Part shown: in pieces, positions 9,553 through 18,400 of the stretch
How positions within the stretch are numbered: position 1 is the stretch's first letter
Layout of the letters: each line of letters opens with the position of its first letter
Assembly: GCA_965222835.1 (NCBI GenBank)
Contig: CBDCUQ010000004.1
Span: 744,001 to 808,000, forward strand
Source: CBDCUQ01 sp965222835
Lineage (GTDB): Bacteria > Pseudomonadota > Alphaproteobacteria > Rhizobiales > Hyphomicrobiaceae
Direction: 5' to 3'
Length of the DNA stretch: 64,000 bases
Position numbers and translations under genes: made by a program
Notes under the pieces: generated by a model
The model's input: only the letters and a program-made list of their open reading frames with translations
Told to the model about the DNA's origin: nothing
Database searches by the model: none

Positions 9553-11319
9553 ATGGCACGCACAATGACCGGTGCTGAGATTGTTTTGAAGGCGCTCGCG
9601 GACCAGGGCGTCGAGGTCATCTTTGGTTATCCCGGCGGCGCTGTGCTTCCGATCTATGACGAGATGTTTCAGCAGGAAAAGGTGCGTCACATCCTGGTTC
9701 GGCAGGAAGGCGGGGCGGTGCATGCGGCAGAAGGCTATGCGCGTTCGACCGGCAAGGCCGGTGTTGTGCTCGTCACGTCGGGGCCGGGTGCTACGAACGC
9801 GGTCACCGGTTTGACGGATGCCTTGATGGATAGCGTCCCGGTTGTTTGTCTTACCGGTCAGGTGCCGACACATCTGATCGGCAATGACGCGTTTCAGGAG
9901 TGCGATACGGTTGGGATTACGCGGCCGTGTACCAAGCACAACTGGCTTGTAAAGGATGTGAACGATCTGGCGCGTGTCATTCACGAGGCGTTCTACATCG
10001 CGAAGTCGGGGCGTCCGGGGCCGGTGGTTGTGGATATTCCCAAGGACGTACAGTTTGCGACCGGCAATTATGTTGGCCCGTCGAATATCGCCCACAAGAC
10101 GTACCGGCCCAAGGTGAAGCCAGAGCAGGCCGCCGTGCGCACCGCAGTCGACCTGATGGCCAAGGCCAAAAAACCTGTCTTCTATACGGGTGGGGGCGTC
10201 ATCAACTCGGGTCCGAAAGCCAGCCAGCTGTTGCGTGAGCTAGTGCGGCTTACCGGTTTTCCGATCACGTCGACGCTGATGGGGCTTGGTGCCTATCCGG
10301 CGTCGGATAAGCAATGGCTTGGGATGCTCGGCATGCACGGCACCTATGAAGCCAATTTGGCGATGCACGATTGCGACGTGATGATCAATATCGGCGCGCG
10401 TTTCGATGACCGTATCACCGGTCGCCTTGATGCTTTCTCGCCAGATTCAAAGAAAATCCACGTCGACATCGATCCCTCTTCCATCAACAAGAACGTGCAC
10501 GTGGATTTGCCGATAATCGGCGATGTGGCTTACGTGCTCGAGGACATGTTGCGGACGTGGAAGGCCAAAGCGCACCAGCTTGACAAGGCTGCGCAGAAGG
10601 CATGGTGGAAGAGTATCGACGGATGGCGCGCCAAGCGCTCTCTTTCGTACAAGAGCTCCAAAGATGTCATCATGCCTCAGTATGCGATTGAGCGGCTTTA
10701 TGAGCTGACGAAGGATCGTGATGCCTACATCTCCACCGAGGTTGGTCAGCACCAAATGTGGGCCGCGCAATTCTATCACTTCGATGAGCCGAACCGCTGG
10801 TTGACGTCGGGCGGTCTCGGGACCATGGGGTACGGCCTTCCGGCGGCGATCGGTGCGCAGCTTGCGCATCCGAAATCTCTGGTCATCGATATTGCGGGAG
10901 ATGCTTCGATCCTGATGAATATTCAGGAGTGCTCGACTGCCGTTCAATTCGATCTTCCGGTCAAGGTGTTCATCTTGAACAACCAATACATGGGTATGGT
11001 GCGCCAATGGCAGCAGCTGTTGCACGGCAACCGGCTCTCTCACAGCTACACCGACAGCCTGCCGGACTTCGTGAAGCTCGCCGAAGCCTACGGCTGGCAC
11101 GGCATTCGCTGTGAGAAACCCTCGGAGCTGGATTCCGCGATCAAGGAGATGGTGGACGTGAAAAAGCCAGTGATCTTTGACTGCCGCGTCGCAGCTTTGG
11201 CCAATTGTTTCCCCATGATCCCGTCCGGTAAGGCCCACAACGAGATGCTGCTTGGTGAAGAAATATCCGATGAAGAAGTGGACAAAGCCATCGGCAAGGA
11301 AGGCAAGGTGCTCGTGTGA
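9553..11319 (+). CDS. ilvI: Acetolactate synthase, large (catalytic) subunit
   Basis: A 588-residue ThDP enzyme that makes 2-acetolactate or 2-aceto-2-hydroxybutyrate, the first common step of valine, leucine and isoleucine synthesis. It shows the FGYPGGAVLPIYD start region, the catalytic Glu in RQEGGAVHAAEGYA, and the ThDP/Mg motif IAGDASILMN ending in NNQYMGMV. AGGAG lies upstream of the ATG. The regulatory-subunit gene ilvH follows after one intervening gene, so the symbol ilvI is used, though ilvB would be equally acceptable. Confidence 0.97.
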   Translation: MARTMTGAEIVLKALADQGVEVIFGYPGGAVLPIYDEMFQQEKVRHILVRQEGGAVHAAEGYARSTGKAGVVLVTSGPGATNAVTGLTDALMDSVPVVCLTGQVPTHLIGNDAFQECDTVGITRPCTKHNWLVKDVNDLARVIHEAFYIAKSGRPGPVVVDIPKDVQFATGNYVGPSNIAHKTYRPKVKPEQAAVRTAVDLMAKAKKPVFYTGGGVINSGPKASQLLRELVRLTGFPITSTLMGLGAYPASDKQWLGMLGMHGTYEANLAMHDCDVMINIGARFDDRITGRLDAFSPDSKKIHVDIDPSSINKNVHVDLPIIGDVAYVLEDMLRTWKAKAHQLDKAAQKAWWKSIDGWRAKRSLSYKSSKDVIMPQYAIERLYELTKDRDAYISTEVGQHQMWAAQFYHFDEPNRWLTSGGLGTMGYGLPAAIGAQLAHPKSLVIDIAGDASILMNIQECSTAVQFDLPVKVFILNNQYMGMVRQWQQLLHGNRLSHSYTDSLPDFVKLAEAYGWHGIRCEKPSELDSAIKEMVDVKKPVIFDCRVAALANCFPMIPSGKAHNEMLLGEEISDEEVDKAIGKEGKVLV

Positions 11320-11873
11320 GCAATGATGGGTGGCGAGGTCTGCGAAGCCCTGTGATTGCCCTAGGTCTGATCCTGGGCACACATATTTGTGCTGCCGAGG
11401 AGGTCAAGGAGCAGGGTGCGGCGCCAGAGTGGAATCAGATTGAAAATATCAAGGAAGCGGCGGTCCATATTGGAAAGCTGCACCGGTCCCGCGGCGCTCA
11501 AAAGGCGATCAAATTCATTGATGCGTGTTACCGAACGCACCGTCTTGCCTCCAAGTACTCGCGTGCCTATGAAGCGTGCATTGCGCAAGACTTCATCCTC
11601 GCACATTCCCTGGCCGCACTTTACGAGACCATGTCGGCCGATGCGCGCGTGAGACGGCGTGTGCCTGACGCTGCGAGGATCAAGAAGGTCATGGGCGAGC
11701 GGGTTGCCGCAGCCTTCCGGCATTACGAGATTGCGCCGGCATCCGCGGTTTCGTTTCGAGAGTTGGTCGAAGTTCACGGTGTGCCGGTCTATCTCGCCAT
11801 CGTTTATCCCAATGCCACCTTTGAGGCCGCACCCAAGGGCAAGAGAAAACCGAAAACAAAAAAGAGCGAATAG
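11316..11873 (+). CDS. Exported protein of unknown function inside the ilv operon
   Basis: A 185-residue protein with a clear N-terminal signal peptide (about residues 9-27, ending near CAAEE). Its GTG start overlaps the ilvI stop in a GTGA arrangement, so translation is coupled to acetolactate synthase, and ilvH begins 12 bases after its stop. The mature part is mostly helical with two Cys (in FIDACYRTH and AYEACIAQD) and a Lys-rich C terminus. I recognise no domain. A secreted protein within an ilvIH operon has no evident metabolic logic; it may simply be passively co-transcribed. Confidence 0.8.
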   Translation: MSNDGWRGLRSPVIALGLILGTHICAAEEVKEQGAAPEWNQIENIKEAAVHIGKLHRSRGAQKAIKFIDACYRTHRLASKYSRAYEACIAQDFILAHSLAALYETMSADARVRRRVPDAARIKKVMGERVAAAFRHYEIAPASAVSFRELVEVHGVPVYLAIVYPNATFEAAPKGKRKPKTKKSE

Positions 11874-11885
11874 AGGTCATCTTTC

Positions 11886-12434
11886 ATGTCGAACCCCAAT
11901 CCGCAAAGTCACTACTCGGGACCTGCGGTTCTGCAAGAGACTGTTGGGCGAACGTTGTCAGTGCTGGTTGACAACGAGCCGGGCGTACTGGCGCGCGTCA
12001 TCGGCCTTTTTACGGCGCGGGGCTACAATATCGATAGCTTGACGGTAACCGAGACGGAGCACGAGAAGCACGTATCACGCATTACGATCGTGACGCGGGG
12101 TACTCCGGCGGTCATCGAGCAGATCAAGCATCAGTTGGAACGGATGGTGCCCGTGCATCGCGTGCACGACCTTACGCAGGAAGGACAGTCGATTGAGCGG
12201 GAGCTTGCACTCGTCAAGGTGGCCGGGAAGGGGGAAAAGCGCATCGAGGCGCTGCGCCTTGCCGAAATCTTTCGGGCGCAGGTGGTCGATACGTCGATCG
12301 AGCACTTTGTGTTTGCGGTGACGGGCAAACCAACGAAGATCGAGACGTTCATCAACATCATGACCGAGCTCGGGCTGGTCGAAGTCTCGCGGACTGGCAT
12401 TGCGGCCATCGGGCGTGGTCCCGAAGGCATGTAA
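11886..12434 (+). CDS. ilvH: Acetolactate synthase, small (regulatory) subunit
   Basis: A 182-residue regulatory subunit with an N-terminal ACT domain (TLSVLVDNEPGVLARVIGLF, then GYNIDSLTV) that binds valine for feedback inhibition, followed by the ALS-type C-terminal ACT-like domain (residues 90-170). The length is standard. It lies 12 bases after the exported-protein gene and completes the ilvI operon. Confidence 0.96.
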   Translation: MSNPNPQSHYSGPAVLQETVGRTLSVLVDNEPGVLARVIGLFTARGYNIDSLTVTETEHEKHVSRITIVTRGTPAVIEQIKHQLERMVPVHRVHDLTQEGQSIERELALVKVAGKGEKRIEALRLAEIFRAQVVDTSIEHFVFAVTGKPTKIETFINIMTELGLVEVSRTGIAAIGRGPEGM

Positions 12435-12496
12435 TGTGCGTTGCGATTGGCGGTATCTGTGCCCGATCAAAGCCCGCGTCGTGCGGTCTGGCCGGA

Positions 12497-13009
12497 TTAG
12501 AACATCTTCTTCTTCTTCTTCTTCTCGCCATACTGGCTGTAGGCTGCGATTGCTTGTGATGAGAAGTTGATGTCTTCGTTGTGGCCGGAGACGACGGACT
12601 TATCCAGCTTACGGAAGCCGCTCGTGCCGTCTTTTGTGGCGTAGAGCGGAGCGGCAATGGTGCGTTTGGCGCCGAATGTCACGAGGAAAGCACGCAGCTT
12701 GGGCCGGTAGGAATCGCCTGCGTCGCGCTCACAGCGGTCTGCACCTTCCGCCTTCTCGCACCGCTTCAGCGACTTGTAGACCGGGGATTTTTTGATGTGT
12801 GCGCTAATTGCAGGCTCAATTGCGTCGATGCATTCGTCGATCGTGATCTTCCCAGCGTCGGCACAGTCTGCGGTGGAGGTGTAAACGCTCTGCTCGGCTT
12901 TCTTGGCGGGCTTGGCCTTGCTCGACCCTCCGCTGCAACCCGCGAGCAGTGTCGAACAGGCTGCTGCCAAGGCGACGAAGGGGAACAGGGGGCGGGACTG
13001 AACAAACAT
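12497..13009 (-). CDS. Lipoprotein, DUF1190 (YgiB)-like
   Basis: A 170-residue lipoprotein precursor with a signal peptide ending in the lipobox LLAGC (Cys about 24). The mature part follows the DUF1190 layout: a Tyr-x-Ser-x-x-x-Cys segment (VYTSTADC), a DECIDAI helix, a PVYKSLKRC segment and a later Cys. The C terminus is a run of six Lys encoded by a CTT-rich microsatellite (minus-strand reading), which could vary in length. ATG at 13009 has GGAG at a normal distance. Function is unknown; E. coli YgiB is also uncharacterised. Confidence 0.75.
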   Translation of the reverse strand: MFVQSRPLFPFVALAAACSTLLAGCSGGSSKAKPAKKAEQSVYTSTADCADAGKITIDECIDAIEPAISAHIKKSPVYKSLKRCEKAEGADRCERDAGDSYRPKLRAFLVTFGAKRTIAAPLYATKDGTSGFRKLDKSVVSGHNEDINFSSQAIAAYSQYGEKKKKKKMF

Positions 13010-13281
13010 TGCATATCTCCGTTGTTGACGAGAGGTTAGCAATGATCCGTTGCCTATCCGTTAACCCGTCGCTAACGAATAACCGGCCGGGCGTTTGGGA
13101 GTGCGGAAATGCCGCTCATTCGGCGGGCAAAACTGGCCTCGGCCAGTGAGGAAACCGTTGATCTGGCCGCTGGCCAGGTAGTAACGTCCGCCCACTTTCG
13201 ACCTGCTCGGGGTGTCCCGTAGCGTTTCCCCGACAACTCAAAGCGAGCTTCGCCGCAAACATCAGAGACAAGAGAAGACCT

Positions 13282-14301
13282 ATGCGCGTCTATTACGATC
13301 GTGATGCTGACATCAATCTCATAAAGTCTAAAAAGGTCGCTATTGTCGGCTACGGCAGCCAGGGCCACGCGCATGCTCTCAACCTGCGCGACAGCGGCGT
13401 CAAAGATGTTGCGATTGCGCTTCGCAAGGGGTCGGCATCGGCGGAAAAGGCGGAGAAGGAAAAGCTCAAGGTGATGGAGGTGGCGGAGGCGGCGAAATGG
13501 GCCGACGTCATCATGATGCTGACGCCGGACGAGCTGCAGGCCGATATCTATAAGAATCATCTCGCCGGCAACATGAAGAACGGAGCGGCGTTGATGTTCG
13601 CCCACGGCCTGAATGTGCATTTCAACCTGATAGAACCTCGGGACGATCTTGATGTTGGCATGGTGGCGCCGAAGGGACCCGGTCATACGGTGCGCGGCGA
13701 GTATCTCAAAGGCGGCGGCGTCCCCTGTCTCATTGCCGTCCACCAGAATAAGAGCGGCAACGCTCACGAGGTGTTTCTTTCCTACGCATCGGCTGTCGGC
13801 GGCGGACGTTCCGGTGTGATTGAGACGACGTTCCGGGAAGAGTGCGAGACGGATCTCTTCGGTGAGCAGGTCGTCCTGTGCGGTGGTCTTGTCGAGCTTA
13901 TTCGCGCAGGCTTTGAGACCCTGGTTGAAGCGGGTTATGCGCCGGAAATGGCCTACTTCGAGTGCCTGCACGAAGTTAAGCTCATCGTCGATCTCATCTA
14001 CGAGGGCGGCATAGCCAATATGAACTACTCGATCTCCAACACGGCCGAGTATGGCGAGTATCGCTCGGGGCCGCGGGTCATTACTCCCGAGACAAAGGCG
14101 GAGATGAAACGCGTTCTTGACGACATTCAAACGGGCCGTTTCACACGCGACTGGATGCTTGAATGCAAAGTGGGGCAGCCGAACTTCAAGGCCACCCGGC
14201 GCCTCAATGATGCACACCAGATCGAGGAAGTGGGGGCCAAGCTGCGGGGCATGATGCCGTGGATCGCCAAAAACAAGCTGGTCGATAAGGGCAAGAACTA
14301 A
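13282..14301 (+). CDS. ilvC: Ketol-acid reductoisomerase
   Basis: A 339-residue class I enzyme that isomerises and reduces acetolactate products with NADPH in valine and isoleucine synthesis. The Rossmann fingerprint is VGYGSQGHAHA, the Mg-binding knotted domain includes DLFGEQ and the later ECLHEVKLIVDLIYEGG. It is transcribed alone, about 850 bases after ilvH, with the DUF1190 lipoprotein gene divergent upstream. Confidence 0.97.
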   Translation: MRVYYDRDADINLIKSKKVAIVGYGSQGHAHALNLRDSGVKDVAIALRKGSASAEKAEKEKLKVMEVAEAAKWADVIMMLTPDELQADIYKNHLAGNMKNGAALMFAHGLNVHFNLIEPRDDLDVGMVAPKGPGHTVRGEYLKGGGVPCLIAVHQNKSGNAHEVFLSYASAVGGGRSGVIETTFREECETDLFGEQVVLCGGLVELIRAGFETLVEAGYAPEMAYFECLHEVKLIVDLIYEGGIANMNYSISNTAEYGEYRSGPRVITPETKAEMKRVLDDIQTGRFTRDWMLECKVGQPNFKATRRLNDAHQIEEVGAKLRGMMPWIAKNKLVDKGKN

Positions 14302-14432
14302 CGAAATTCGTCTATTCGCGGGTCTCTTGAAAGCTTTTCGCCTGTTGTGGTGCCCGTCTGCCATTGCGCGGAGGCTACAGGCGGCGCCATAGTCTTGCTT
14401 GTGGGAATGTCCATTCCGTGAGGAGACTCGTC

Positions 14433-14675
14433 ATGATCCGCGTGTTTGCGTTGCTGTCGTTTCTTGTGCTCGCTGCTGCACTTGCTTTTGGACCTTCGCT
14501 GATGGCTCCGGCCGTTGCCCAAGGCTCCGGCTCAGGTTCCGGCGTGAAGGTGTGCAAGGCCAAGACCCCGCAAGGGAAGATCAAAAAATGGCGTTGCGGC
14601 AAGGACCAGGCCTGCTGCGTCAATCCATTTTTGAATACCTACGTCTGCGGCATTCCCGGTCTGGGGTGTCTGTAA
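14433..14675 (+). CDS. Small secreted cysteine-rich protein
   Basis: An 80-residue precursor with a strong signal peptide (residues 1-29, ending APAVAQ) and a mature part of about 50 residues with six Cys, including one CC pair, plus a Gly-Ser linker at the mature N terminus. The pattern suggests three disulfides. ATG at 14433 has GAGGAGA upstream. No family recognised; the even Cys count and small size fit a secreted disulfide-stabilised domain. Confidence 0.7.
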   Translation: MIRVFALLSFLVLAAALAFGPSLMAPAVAQGSGSGSGVKVCKAKTPQGKIKKWRCGKDQACCVNPFLNTYVCGIPGLGCL

Positions 14676-15276
14676 GGCGTTTGTCAGATTGAATTCTGGC
14701 TAAGACTGCCGAGAGACCCGCCAAACCACTTTGGGGAGGGGGTGTGGCGGTGCGGCTCAACGAGCCTCCCGGCAGCAAGGCACATCGATCGGGGCTGTTG
14801 CCCCGGTGGATGGCCTATGGTGAAGGGGCAGACGGCGGAGAAGCGGGGGTCTCCGCCGCCCGTTCCGTACGAAGCCTGAGGCTCCGTCCGGAATGGCCAG
14901 GAGCGAACCGGTAGCGGCGTGCGGGACCGCTGCCGGCAGCTGTTGACCCCTGGCGTAACTCGTTAAATGACAAGCCCTCGTCTTGCGGCGCTGGCCGCAG
15001 CCCGAAAGGGTCTATTCGAACCTGTTGTGAAATGGCGGATGGTCATTGCCAGCCGCGCCGCCCCTCGAATTCATCTCCGCTACATTGCTTTCCAAAGGCA
15101 TGTCCACGAGTGTTGCGGTTTCGGTTTCTACCGATTGCTTCCGCATAAACAATTGGGCCGTGAAACTGCGACAAAAATAGGTCGCTGACGCAAATGGAAT
15201 AACTTTTTGTTTGTTTTGCGGAGAATGAGCAAAAGGGACGGCGTTTCTCAAAAACAAAAAGTCGCCGCTTGCTGGC
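14676..15276. other. 600-base intergenic region holding a candidate structured RNA
   Basis: No gene is supported here. The first 270 bases are dense in inverted repeats: GGGGC-tgtt-GCCCC near 14798, GGCGGAGA-n8-TCTCCGCC near 14836, a CCGTTCCG...CGGAATGG arm pair near 14860-14895, and GG(T)AGCGG-n9-CCGCTGCC near 14910-14935. CTGCCG near 14707 could close on CGGCAG near 14935. It does not match tmRNA, RNase P or SRP signatures that I can recall. The remaining 300 bases show nothing I can name. Confidence 0.4.
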
Positions 15277-16023
15277 TTAATCGAAGCGATAAGTTATGCC
15301 TGCGCGCACCGTCAAAACGTCCGGCTCTACGGTGACGCTTGAACCGGAAGATGAGAACCGGCTTTCCTCGAAGTCATAATAAAGTGCTTCGCCTTTAAGG
15401 CTCATGTTGTTGGTCAGGGCATACTCGGCACCGGCACCAGCGGCGTAGCCTGTCAACGTTTCTGATGAGCTAATGCGGGTGCCGGATCCTAAGGCTTCCA
15501 AATCGAAACTCGTGAGTGCCAGACCGGCCGTACCGTAGATCATCCAGTTGTCCATGGCATAGCCGAGCCGGAAACGGAAACTCGACATCCAGTCGTGGTC
15601 GGCCGAAAAGGCGGTGCCGCGGCTGATCTCGTTGCCGTCTATCGCCGTCCAGCTGATATCCGTTTCAAAGCCGGCGACGACCTTTCCCATCTGGAAATTG
15701 TAGCCGCCGAGAAGGCCGCCTTCGAATCCGCTTGTGCTAAGATCGGAGCTGCCGAGGCCTGAGAGTTCCGAGTCCCCGTATCCCGCGCCGATGTGTGCGC
15801 CGAGATAAAGGCCGCTCCAGCGCGCGACTTCTGCGGGGGGCGTATAGCGGTAGGAGCCGTCGAGTGGGCGACGGTAGGGGTCGTCGTAAAGTCCTGCATA
15901 GGCGGGCGGCTGGAAGGGCTCCTGGCCGTATCCCGGGCTCTGTCCATGTGCCAGATGGGAGTTTGTTGGAAGGAACAACAGTAGGATGGCTGTTGAGGTG
16001 CTGAGGCGGGAACGTGCCGACAT
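15277..16023 (-). CDS. Outer-membrane beta-barrel protein (Omp25/31-like)
   Basis: A 248-residue precursor with a signal peptide (to about residue 28, HGQ), a Tyr/Pro-rich linker, then an eight-stranded barrel with alternating pattern: WSGLYLGAHIGAGYG, GFEGGLLGGYNFQMG, RFRLGYAMDNWMIYGTAG, GAGAEYALTNNMSLKGEALYY and a final VRAGITYRF strand. This is the alphaproteobacterial Omp25/Omp31 (OMP_b-brl) architecture. It sits in the outer membrane; no specific transport role is implied. Confidence 0.88.
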   Translation of the reverse strand: MSARSRLSTSTAILLLFLPTNSHLAHGQSPGYGQEPFQPPAYAGLYDDPYRRPLDGSYRYTPPAEVARWSGLYLGAHIGAGYGDSELSGLGSSDLSTSGFEGGLLGGYNFQMGKVVAGFETDISWTAIDGNEISRGTAFSADHDWMSSFRFRLGYAMDNWMIYGTAGLALTSFDLEALGSGTRISSSETLTGYAAGAGAEYALTNNMSLKGEALYYDFEESRFSSSGSSVTVEPDVLTVRAGITYRFD

Positions 16024-16293
16024 ATTCGGGGTCCTTACGCATTACAAACCGAGGACGTGCGAACGGGCTCGAGGCGCTGAACCCTATTCGTTCCTCTTCC
16101 ATCAGGCTCCAATTTGGTAAACGTCCCGTTAACCTTGTGGGTTTGAAGGTGCGTTCCATGGCGCGGCAGGCGTCGATCGATCGGATGGACCTTGGTTCTC
16201 TACCCTTCGGGTGCAAACCCGGAGCAAGCATTGCCGGTCATGTTTCAGTGTGGATCGTTGTGACAGGAATCGACGACTTGACATGGGGGTAAC

Positions 16294-17019
16294 GTGCCAC
16301 CCGCAAAAAAGAGCCTACCTACACCGCAATTGATCACCGGCTGCGAGCTCAAGGTGACCGGTACGGCGTGGCCGTTCGCTGGTGAGAAGGCCCGTGAGAT
16401 CGACACCCATTGGGGGCGGCGTTCACGCGAAAACGCCGCATTCTTCAATGGGCGTATTCATCTCTTACATGCTTCCGCGCTTGAGGCCGGCGTCTTTAAA
16501 GGTCAGCTCTTACGCACAGATTTCAAAAGCTATCTCTATTGGCGCGAAACCGGGTTTGCAGATGTGAGTGTGCAGGATGCGTTCGGTTCGGCCTTGCTTC
16601 GCTCATCAGAAGGTTATGTGCTTCTCGGCCGGCAGCGGGAGGGCCACATCAACTCGGGTCTCGCTTATCTGCCGGGCGGGTTCATCGACGATCGCGATGT
16701 CGGGCCCGATGGCCGGGTCGATATTGATGGCAGCATCAGGCGCGAGGTGGCGGAGGAGACCGGTCTTGATGTGGGGACGGCTCAGCGTCGACCGGGGTAT
16801 TGGCTCACGCGTGCGGGGGTACTGGTGTCGTTCGCTGCCGAATTTCGATTTCAGGATCCGGCGGAGGCGCTGCTTGCTCATATCGAGGCGCATCTTGCCG
16901 AAGATGCCGAATCGGAACTTACAGAGGTGGTGCTGGTGCGATCAGCGGCTGACCTCGATGGGCTGGCTGTTCCGGATTATGCCCGTGCGCTTGTCTGCCA
17001 TGTTCTTCAAGACCCATGA
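16294..17019 (+). CDS. Nudix hydrolase with an extended Nudix box
   Basis: A 241-residue protein. The Nudix helix is clear (REVAEETGL, about residues 150-158) and is preceded by LPGGFID, but the distance between the GG and the helix is longer than the standard box because of an insert DDRDVGPDGRVDIDG. Family members hydrolyse nucleoside diphosphate derivatives; the substrate is not predictable. The N-terminal 80 residues resemble no domain I know. The GTG start has GGGGG six bases upstream. Confidence 0.85.
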   Translation: MPPAKKSLPTPQLITGCELKVTGTAWPFAGEKAREIDTHWGRRSRENAAFFNGRIHLLHASALEAGVFKGQLLRTDFKSYLYWRETGFADVSVQDAFGSALLRSSEGYVLLGRQREGHINSGLAYLPGGFIDDRDVGPDGRVDIDGSIRREVAEETGLDVGTAQRRPGYWLTRAGVLVSFAAEFRFQDPAEALLAHIEAHLAEDAESELTEVVLVRSAADLDGLAVPDYARALVCHVLQDP

Positions 17020-17104
17020 ATAACGCGGACGTGTTGCCCGGTTCATCTAGGAGCGGGCCGGGGTTTGGTGCAGATTGCGCGCGCTTTTACCAACGAAGGA
17101 CGGC

Positions 17105-18016
17105 ATGCGGCTTACCTACTACACTTTGGATGTCTTCACCGATGTGCCGTTTGGCGGCAATCAGCTCGCGGTTGTTGTCGACGCGGATGACGTTCCTGAC
17201 AAAACCATGCAGGACATAGCGCGTGAGCTCAATCTGTCCGAGACGGTCTTTGTTCAGGGTGCGACCAAGCCGGCTCATACGGCGCGTCTCAGGATTTTTA
17301 CGCCGGCCAAGGAGCTGCCGTTTGCCGGGCATCCGAGCGTGGGTGCTGCCACGCTGATTGCGGAACTTCGGGCGCCACCTGGAAATGGCGAGCACGATGC
17401 GCTCGTCGTGCTTGAGCAGGCTATCGGGACTGTGCGTGTTGGCGTGCGCGTGCGGCCTGAGATGGCGCCGTTTGCCGAATTCGATGCGCCGAAGCTTCCG
17501 GCCGAGGCGGGAGAGCTGCCGCCGGTTGAAACTTTGGCCGCGGGGCTTGGGCTCATTCCGTCGGAAATCGGTTTCGAAAATCATCGGCCGACGTGTTTTG
17601 CCGCCGGCAATGCCTTTGCCTTTGTCCCGGTGGGCTCGCTTGAAGCCATTGAACGCGCGCGGGTCGCGGCGGCGCATTGGGGTGCGGCGTTCCAGGATCA
17701 GGGTATTGTCGGGGCCTATCTCTATACCCGCCATTGCCAGCATTCGACGTCATCGTTCCATGTGCGCATGTTCGCGCCTGATGTTGGTATTCCTGAGGAC
17801 CCGGCGACGGGCTCGGCGGCGGTCTGCTTTGCGGGGGTTGTCGGCATGTTCGACGGGCTCACGGATGGAGTGCACACGCTGCTTTTGGAACAAGGGTTCG
17901 AAATGGGCCGGCCGAGCGCGATCGCCTTGACGCTATCCGTCGGTGGGGGCGCGCTGACAAACGTTCGTATTGGGGGGTATGCCGTGCGTGTCGGGGAAGG
18001 TGTGTTGGTCTTTTGA
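17105..18016 (+). CDS. PhzF family epimerase/isomerase
   Basis: A 303-residue protein with the two-fold diaminopimelate-epimerase-like PhzF fold: TLDVFTDVPFGGNQLAVV at the start, the catalytic Glu in LNLSETVF, the LPFAGHPSVGAA loop, and GIPEDPATGSAAVCFAG in the second half. True PhzF isomerises DHHA in phenazine synthesis, but no phenazine genes are here, so the substrate is unknown. ATG at 17105 has GAAGGA upstream. Confidence 0.92.
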   Translation: MRLTYYTLDVFTDVPFGGNQLAVVVDADDVPDKTMQDIARELNLSETVFVQGATKPAHTARLRIFTPAKELPFAGHPSVGAATLIAELRAPPGNGEHDALVVLEQAIGTVRVGVRVRPEMAPFAEFDAPKLPAEAGELPPVETLAAGLGLIPSEIGFENHRPTCFAAGNAFAFVPVGSLEAIERARVAAAHWGAAFQDQGIVGAYLYTRHCQHSTSSFHVRMFAPDVGIPEDPATGSAAVCFAGVVGMFDGLTDGVHTLLLEQGFEMGRPSAIALTLSVGGGALTNVRIGGYAVRVGEGVLVF

Positions 18017-18160
18017 GAGATTTGCGGCCGCCTTTTCGGGCTGGCTTGAGGGCTTTTGGGGGTCGCCTTATCCGCGTCTCCTGGGGCCTTGCAATTTGTC
18101 AACTGCTTTGGCTTAGTTTAAGAGAACCGAATTCGTAGCGACGAGCGGAAACCGCGAAAA

Positions 18161-18280
18161 ATGACCCTTTGGGCCACCAGATGCGGATCGTTTGAGACCC
18201 TGGCGCACCGGCCGGGGGCGCGTCGGCGTGGGCCGGCCCCGCTCAGCACGCTTCTTTCCCTGCTCCTTACCGGCCCCTGA
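18161..18280 (+). CDS. Possible Leu-rich leader peptide upstream of leuA
   Basis: A 39-codon frame starting with ATG and ending at TGA 18278-18280. Its last part reads L-S-T-L-L-S-L-L-L-T-G-P, six Leu in nine residues, immediately before paired inverted repeats. This is the position and composition expected of a leucine attenuator leader. Against it: the frame is long for a leader, the upstream ribosome binding site is weak, and the G+C-rich DNA makes chance frames common. Confidence 0.3.
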   Translation: MTLWATRCGSFETLAHRPGARRRGPAPLSTLLSLLLTGP

Positions 18281-18358
18281 GCCCAAGGGGTCATGAGGCT
18301 GTACCTCAGGACCTTCGCTCAGGGGATGACGTGACAAAGGGAACGAAATCGGCCCTTT
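18274..18358 (+). promoter_or_regulatory. Candidate attenuator hairpins before leuA
   Basis: CCCCTGAG (18274-18281, overlapping the leader stop) can pair with CTCAGGGG (18318-18325), enclosing a TGAGG-ctgta-CCTCA hairpin (18294-18308); or CCTGAG can pair with CTCAGG at 18305-18310, which excludes both. A further AAAGGG-n11-CCCTTT hairpin lies at 18336-18358 but has no T-run. The alternatives resemble transcription attenuation but are not proof. Confidence 0.3.
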
Positions 18359-18400
18359 CGCGACCTATTGCAGGGGCTGCCAAGCTAAGGAACACATCAG

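Larger units (their letters stand above)
18017..18400. other. leuA upstream region
   Basis: About 380 bases between the PhzF gene and leuA. It holds a candidate Leu-rich leader frame (18161-18280) followed by inverted repeats that could form alternative hairpins; both are listed. AAGGA precedes the leuA ATG. Confidence 0.4.

Noticed and set aside
14676..14950. tmRNA, RNase P or SRP RNA in the hairpin-rich block
   Set aside because: No tag frame, CCA end, GAGGAAAGTCCGGGC or SRP tetraloop signature; the real tmRNA is at 56836-57155.
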